Shown: positions 14,070 through 18,218 of the stretch, one piece after another
Position numbering within the stretch: the stretch's first letter is position 1
Layout: each line of letters begins with the position of its first letter
NCBI GenBank assembly: GCA_031266635.1
Contig: JAISAN010000102.1
Span: 1 to 18,218, forward strand
Length of the DNA: 18,218 bases
Direction: 5' to 3'
DNA from: Treponema sp.
Lineage (GTDB): Bacteria; Spirochaetota; Spirochaetia; Treponematales; Breznakiellaceae
The notes under the pieces: model-generated
Told to the model about the DNA's origin: nothing
Databases searched by the model: none
What the model saw: only the letters and a program-made list of their open reading frames with translations
Program-made: the position numbers and the translations under genes

Positions 14070-14124
14070 GACTTGTTCGACAACCCGGTTGGTTGTCTGC
14101 TAACCAAAGGTTAGCTTGCAAGTC
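14070..14124 (+). repeat. Structured intergenic repeat, copy B (inverted relative to 5091-5149)
   Basis: GACTTG (14070-14075) and CAAGTC (14119-14124) are the inverted ends. The core CTTGTTCGACAACCCGGTTG (14072-14091) is nearly identical to the reverse complement of copy A. The inner stem reads GCTAACC-aaa-GGTTAGC here and GCTAATC-gaa-GATTAGC in copy A. The base change is compensated on both sides, so the hairpin itself is conserved. It lies 26 nt after the NifH-like stop and may also serve as a transcript-end structure. Confidence 0.75.
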
Positions 14125-14131
14125 TTGCAAT

Positions 14132-14461
14132 CAGGCTAAAGCCTTCGCGCTTTTTTTGTGTGCGGCGGCATTTGCGGAGCGCCGGTACGCGCTGATATGG
14201 TTGGAACACGCTCCTTGACGGAGCGCTCTTACCGGTACGGCGCGCCGCTCAGGCTAAAGCCTTCGCGCTTTTTCTGTGGGCGGCGGCATTTACCGGGCGC
14301 CGGTACGCGCTGCATTATTGGGGGTAACGCTCCTTAACGGAGCGCCTTTATTTGTACGGCACGCCGCTCAGGCTCAAGCCTTCGCGCTTTTTCTGCGTGC
14401 GGCGACATTTACCGGGCGCCGGTATGTGCTGAATTATCGGATTAACGCCCTGTCGGGCGCT
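14132..14461. repeat. Tandem array of about 2.8 hairpin units, 118-119 bp each
   Basis: Units begin at 14132, 14250 and 14369, each with CAGGCTAAAGCCTTCGCGCT or a one-base variant. The third is cut short at the carB stop codon. Every unit holds AGGCT-NA-AGCCT, an inner stem (CGCTCC-N5-GGAGCG in units 1 and 2, CGCCC-N4-GGGCG in unit 3) and outer arms GCGCCGGTA with TACCGGTAC-GGCGC that are partly kept. The compensated change in unit 3 shows selection for pairing or copying of a paired element. The array fills the gap between convergent transcripts and contains no credible gene. It may act as a bidirectional terminator or simply be a repeat element. Confidence 0.8.
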
Positions 14462-17400
14462 CTATTTATACTCCTCCCAGGCCTTAATCTCCAGCCCGGT
14501 TTCACGGGTTTCGGCCAGGGCGTCGATGAACTCCCGGGCCGCCTTGATGTTGGTGAAGAGGGGGATGTCGAAGTCTACCGCCATGCGGCGGATGATGTAG
14601 TCGTTTTTCAGTTCCGTTTCCCGGTTGTTTTTGGGGATGTTGATGATCATGTCCACTTCCCGGTTTTTGATGTAGCTTGCGATGTTAGGTTCCTTTGATT
14701 CCAGGGGCCAGTTCAGGGCCGTGGTGGGGGCGCCGTTGGCGGAGAGGAATTTTGCCGTTCCCCGGGAGCCGAAAAGTTCATAGCCCATGTCCACGAGTTT
14801 TTTGGCGGAGTCAAGGAAGTCCAGTTTGTTCTCAATGGGGCCGGTGGAAAGGAGGATTCGTTTTTTGGGGATCCGGTAGCCCACGGAAAGCAGGGCTTTG
14901 AGGTAGGCGTCGGAAAGGTCGGTGCCGATGCAGCCTACTTCCCCGGTAGAGGCCATCTCCACGCCGGTAACCGGGTCCGCCCCGTGGAGGCGGGAAAAGC
15001 TGAACTGGGCGGCCTTGACCCCCACCCACTCAAGGTCCAGGGCGGAGACCGGGGGGCGGGCGGGCTTTTCGTCCAGCATGGCCCGGACCGCCAGGTCTAT
15101 CATGTTCACCCGGCTTATTTTGGAACAGAAGGGGAAGCTCCGGCTGGCGCGGAGGTTGCACTCGATAACCCGGACCCGGTTCCGCTGGGCCAGGAACTGG
15201 ATGTTGAAGGGGCCGGTGATGTCCAGGGCTCCGGCGATTTTCTCCGCGATCCGGCGGATCTTCCGGATTGTTTCGATGTACAGCCGCTGGGCGGGCAGCA
15301 CCACCGTGGCGTCCCCGGAGTGGACCCCGGCGTTTTCAATATGTTCGGTGATAGCGTGAAAGAGGATCTCCCCCCGCTGGGCCACCGCGTCAATTTCAAT
15401 CTCTTTGGAGTTCTCCACGAATTTGGAGATCACCACCGGGTGTTCCGCGGAAACGTCCGCGGCGAGGCTCAAAAATTTTTCCAAGCTCCCGTCATCCCAG
15501 GCCACGTTCATGGCCGCCCCGGAAAGCACGTAGCTGGGCCGGATCAGCACCGGGTAGCCGGCCCGGGCGGCAAAGGCTTTGGCCGAATCAAGATCGGTGA
15601 GTTCCTTCCATTCGGGCTGCTCAATGCCCAGCCGGTCCAGGAGGGCGGAAAATTTGTTCCGGTCCTCCGCCATGTCGATGGACACCGGGGCGGTGCCGTA
15701 GATCAGGGTTCCCGCGGCGTAGAGGGAGGTGGCCAGGTTGTTGGGAATCTGGCCGCCCATGGAGAGGATGATCCCGTCGGGCCGCTCCCGCTCGTAGATG
15801 TCGAGAATCCGTTCCAGGGTCAGCTCCTCAAAGTAGAGCCGGTCGCAGATATCGTAATCGGTGGACACGGTTTCGGGGTTACAGTTCACCATGATGGAAC
15901 AGCGGCCCAGCTTTCGGGCCGTTTCCGCGGCGTTGACGCAGCACCAGTCAAATTCCACGCTGCTCCCGATGCGGTAGGCCCCGGAACCGAGGACCATAAC
16001 CCCCCGGCCCGCGGGGCTTACATCGTCCGCCGGAACGCCGCCCGACGGAACATCGGATGCCCCGGTGGGGGCGCCGTAGGTCATATACAGGTAATTGGTT
16101 TTGGCGGGGTATTCTGCCGCCAGGGTGTCTATCTGTTTGACACTGGGTTTGATCCGGTATTCTTCCCGGAGGGCGCGGACTTCCATTTCCTTCATCCCCA
16201 GGAATTCCCCGATCCGGGAATCGGAGAAGCCGCACTTTTTCGCCTGGGCCAAGAGATCCCGGCTTACCGGTTTCGCCGCTTTGAGGGCTTTTTCGGTTTC
16301 CAGAACCCTGGCGATTTTGTGGAGGAACCAGCGGTCGATTTTGGTGAGCCGGTAAATTTTCTCCACCGGCCAGCCTTCCATGAGCGCCCGGTAGATAGCG
16401 AAGATCCGCCGGTCCGTGGGTTTGAGCAGGGCCTCCCGGATCTGCGCAGCGTCGGAGCCGTCGAATCCCTCCCGGCCGCAGAAGCCGTCCTCCGCGGCCA
16501 GCCCCGGCGCGCCGGCGCCGGTCATCCGCAGGGCTTTCTGGAGGGCCTCCTCAAACGTCCGCCCTATGGACATGACTTCCCCCACGGACTTCATTTCCGA
16601 ACCGATCCGGAGGTCCACGTTTTTGAATTTCGCCAGGTCCCACCGGGGCACCTTGACCACGATATAATCCAGGGCCGGTTCAAAACAGGACTTGGTGGCC
16701 CTGGTGATGCGGTTTTCAATGTCGATAAGAGAATGGCCCAGGGCCAGTTTGGCGGCCACAAAGGCCAGGGGGTAGCCGGTGGCTTTGGAGGCCAGGGCGG
16801 AACTCCGGGAAAGCCGGGCGTTCACCTCGATGATCCGGTAATCCTCGGAAAAGGGGTCCAGGGCGTATTGGATGTTACATTCCCCCACGATCCCCAGGTG
16901 GCGGATCACATCGATGGCGATACGCCTGAGTTTGTGGTACTCCGAATCGGTGAGGGTCTGGGAGGGGGCCACCACGATGCTCTCCCCGGTGTGGATCCCC
17001 AGGGGATCAAAATTTTCCATGTTACACACGGTGATGCAGTTGTCAAATTTGTCCCGGACCACCTCGTATTCAATTTCCTTCCAGCCCCCCAGCCATTCTT
17101 CCACCAGCACCTGGGGGGCGGAACCGGCTTCGTTGGTTTTGGAAAAGGCCCGGTCGCAGCGGCGGCGGATTTCCGCCTCGTTCCGGCAGATCCCCGACCC
17201 CGCCCCCCCCAGGGCGTAGGCCGCCCGGATCATCACCGGGTAGCCGATTTTTTCCGCCGCCTCCACCGCCGCGCCGGTATCGGTGGCCGCGTAACTCCGG
17301 GGAGTCAGGGCCTTGATTTCCCCCAGCCGCCGGATAAACCGTTCCCGGTCTTCGGTGTCCTCAATGGTTTTTACCGGCGTCCCCAGGACCTTTACCCCGT

Positions 17401-17716
17401 ATTTGTAGAGGGTTCCGTCCCGGTCCAGGGCCACCCCGCAGTTGAGGCTGGTCTGTCCCCCGAAAGAAAGAAGGATGCCGTCGGGCCGTTCCTTTTCGAT
17501 CACCTGCCGAACATACTCAGGCGTTACCGGGAGGAAATAGGTGGCGTCCGCCATCCCTTCGCTGGTCTGGATCGTGGCGATGTTGGGGTTGACGAGGATC
17601 GTCCTGATCCTTTCTTCCCGCAGGGCCTTGAGGGCCTGGGAACCGGAATAATCAAACTCCCCGGCCTGCCCAATTTTGAGCCCGCCGGAACCGAGGATAA
17701 GAACGGATTTATACAT
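14462..17716 (-). CDS. carB: Carbamoyl-phosphate synthase large subunit
   Basis: This subunit makes carbamoyl phosphate from bicarbonate, ammonia (channelled from CarA) and two ATP, feeding pyrimidine and arginine synthesis. The 1084-residue protein is complete and close to the usual 1070-1080. It has two homologous halves. Each begins with a glycine-rich loop (ILGSGGLKIGQAGEFDYSG at about 6-24; VLGSGAYRIGSSVEFDW at about 575-591) followed by an ATP-grasp domain. The oligomerisation region lies between them and an MGS-type regulatory domain ends the protein (NDYIIRRMAVDFDIPLFTN). The linker before the second half carries a small Gly/Pro/Ala-rich insertion (GAPTGASDVPSGGVPADDVS) that I do not expect in most CarB. 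The start overlaps the end of carA by 8 nt, so the two are translationally coupled. The gene is convergent with the nitrogenase-like operon. Confidence 0.97.
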   Translation of the reverse strand: MYKSVLILGSGGLKIGQAGEFDYSGSQALKALREERIRTILVNPNIATIQTSEGMADATYFLPVTPEYVRQVIEKERPDGILLSFGGQTSLNCGVALDRDGTLYKYGVKVLGTPVKTIEDTEDRERFIRRLGEIKALTPRSYAATDTGAAVEAAEKIGYPVMIRAAYALGGAGSGICRNEAEIRRRCDRAFSKTNEAGSAPQVLVEEWLGGWKEIEYEVVRDKFDNCITVCNMENFDPLGIHTGESIVVAPSQTLTDSEYHKLRRIAIDVIRHLGIVGECNIQYALDPFSEDYRIIEVNARLSRSSALASKATGYPLAFVAAKLALGHSLIDIENRITRATKSCFEPALDYIVVKVPRWDLAKFKNVDLRIGSEMKSVGEVMSIGRTFEEALQKALRMTGAGAPGLAAEDGFCGREGFDGSDAAQIREALLKPTDRRIFAIYRALMEGWPVEKIYRLTKIDRWFLHKIARVLETEKALKAAKPVSRDLLAQAKKCGFSDSRIGEFLGMKEMEVRALREEYRIKPSVKQIDTLAAEYPAKTNYLYMTYGAPTGASDVPSGGVPADDVSPAGRGVMVLGSGAYRIGSSVEFDWCCVNAAETARKLGRCSIMVNCNPETVSTDYDICDRLYFEELTLERILDIYERERPDGIILSMGGQIPNNLATSLYAAGTLIYGTAPVSIDMAEDRNKFSALLDRLGIEQPEWKELTDLDSAKAFAARAGYPVLIRPSYVLSGAAMNVAWDDGSLEKFLSLAADVSAEHPVVISKFVENSKEIEIDAVAQRGEILFHAITEHIENAGVHSGDATVVLPAQRLYIETIRKIRRIAEKIAGALDITGPFNIQFLAQRNRVRVIECNLRASRSFPFCSKISRVNMIDLAVRAMLDEKPARPPVSALDLEWVGVKAAQFSFSRLHGADPVTGVEMASTGEVGCIGTDLSDAYLKALLSVGYRIPKKRILLSTGPIENKLDFLDSAKKLVDMGYELFGSRGTAKFLSANGAPTTALNWPLESKEPNIASYIKNREVDMIINIPKNNRETELKNDYIIRRMAVDFDIPLFTNIKAAREFIDALAETRETGLEIKAWEEYK

Positions 17717-18218
17717 GGAGGCGTTCCTTCTTTACCTGCTCAATAAACCGGTCGATGAGGAATTCCGTGTCCCGGGGGCCGGGGCAGCCTTCGGGGTGGA
17801 ACTGGACCGCGGAAAAGGGCTTGCTTACCGAGCGGATGCCTTCGATGGTGTCGTCGTTGGCGTTGACGAACCAGGGTTCCCAGCCTTTGGGAAGGGTCTC
17901 GTTCCGCACCGCGTAGCCGTGGTTCTGGCTGGTGATATAACAGCGGCCCGTGCCGGCCTCCACGCAGGGCTGGTTCTGCCCCCGATGGCCGTAGGGGAGT
18001 TTGTAGGTATCCGCCCCGGCGGCCAGGGCCATGATCTGGTTCCCCAGGCAGATGCCGAAAATGGGCTTCCCCACCGTAAAGGCCTTCCGCACCATGGCGA
18101 TGGTTCTGCCGCAGTCCTTGGGGTCCCCCGGCCCGTTGGATAAAAAGAGACCGTCGTAGTTCAGGCCCGAAAGGTTGTGGTTCCAGGGAACCCGGATAAT
18201 TTCTACGTTCCGGGCCAG
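17709..18218 (-). CDS. carA: Carbamoyl-phosphate synthase small subunit, partial (N-terminus outside window)
   Basis: The reading frame is open to the right edge, giving the last 169 residues of CarA. This is the class I glutamine amidotransferase half, which releases ammonia for CarB. Visible are the oxyanion region FLSNGPGDP, the nucleophile Cys in FGICLGNQIMALAAGA, the conserved QNHGYAV, and the catalytic His/Glu in AVQFHPEGCPGPRDTEFL. The gene ends with HV-stop, overlapping the carB start by 8 nt. The upstream part, promoter and any regulatory leader lie beyond the window. Confidence 0.96.
   Translation of the reverse strand: MARNVEIIRVPWNHNLSGLNYDGLFLSNGPGDPKDCGRTIAMVRKAFTVGKPIFGICLGNQIMALAAGADTYKLPYGHRGQNQPCVEAGTGRCYITSQNHGYAVRNETLPKGWEPWFVNANDDTIEGIRSVSKPFSAVQFHPEGCPGPRDTEFLIDRFIEQVKKERLHV

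Noticed and set aside
13339..14130. Minus-strand open frame over the NifH-like gene
   Set aside because: It is antisense to strongly conserved NifH motifs. It begins in the structured repeat and shows no family features.
14132..14461. CRISPR array
   Set aside because: The units are 118-119 bp tandem copies that abut each other with no unique spacers, and there are no cas genes.
14984..17746. Plus-strand open frame of 920 codons over carB
   Set aside because: It is the antisense shadow of carB, explained by GC-rich codon structure, and no domain is recognisable.

Overview
The window looks like a bacterial chromosome segment with moderately high GC. My best guess is a host-associated spirochaete of the Treponema type, as in termite guts. 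That guess rests on the style of the housekeeping proteins, the hairpin-rich intergenic repeats and a divergent nitrogenase-like operon. It is an inference; nothing in the sequence proves the taxon. No rRNA, tRNA, CRISPR array, transposase or phage gene was seen.

Left part (1-6630, all minus strand). Transcription order is purB, guaB, purA, guaA, then a partial flavoprotein that runs off the left edge. The first four encode the whole IMP branch point: IMP to AMP through PurA and PurB, and IMP to GMP through GuaB and GuaA. The gaps purB-guaB (181 bp) and guaA-purA (175 bp) are filled with strong inverted repeats.

Middle part (about 6680-14043, plus strand). An AT-rich divergent control region precedes six closely packed genes. 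The control region holds A-tracts, a TTGACA box, an array of ACTAA/TTAGT half-sites, a 10-codon mini-ORF behind a near-perfect Shine-Dalgarno, and two related hairpins. The genes are an SsuA/NMT1-type lipoprotein, its ABC ATPase and its permease, then NifD-like, NifK-like, NifX/NifB-C-terminal-like and NifH-like proteins. Gaps of 2-22 nt or overlaps of 4-11 nt imply one transcript. This is the most interesting system in the window. The Fe protein is fully canonical. The catalytic subunit keeps the P-cluster-type cysteines and the cofactor cysteine, but lacks the FeMo-co histidine, the His195/Gln191 substrate residues and Arg359 of molybdenum nitrogenase. It is best read as a nitrogenase-like reductase working on something brought in by the co-transcribed importer. 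An organosulfur compound is the leading hypothesis, by analogy with methylthio-alkane reductase, but the substrate is unproven.

Right part (14044-18218). A 55-bp structured repeat is an inverted second copy of the one upstream of guaB. It is followed by about 2.8 tandem copies of a 118-119 bp hairpin repeat that separates the operon from the convergent carB. carB and the partial carA (minus strand, 8-nt overlap) encode carbamoyl-phosphate synthetase.

By eye, the middle operon is clearly less GC-rich than the purine and carAB genes around it, which would fit separate ancestry.
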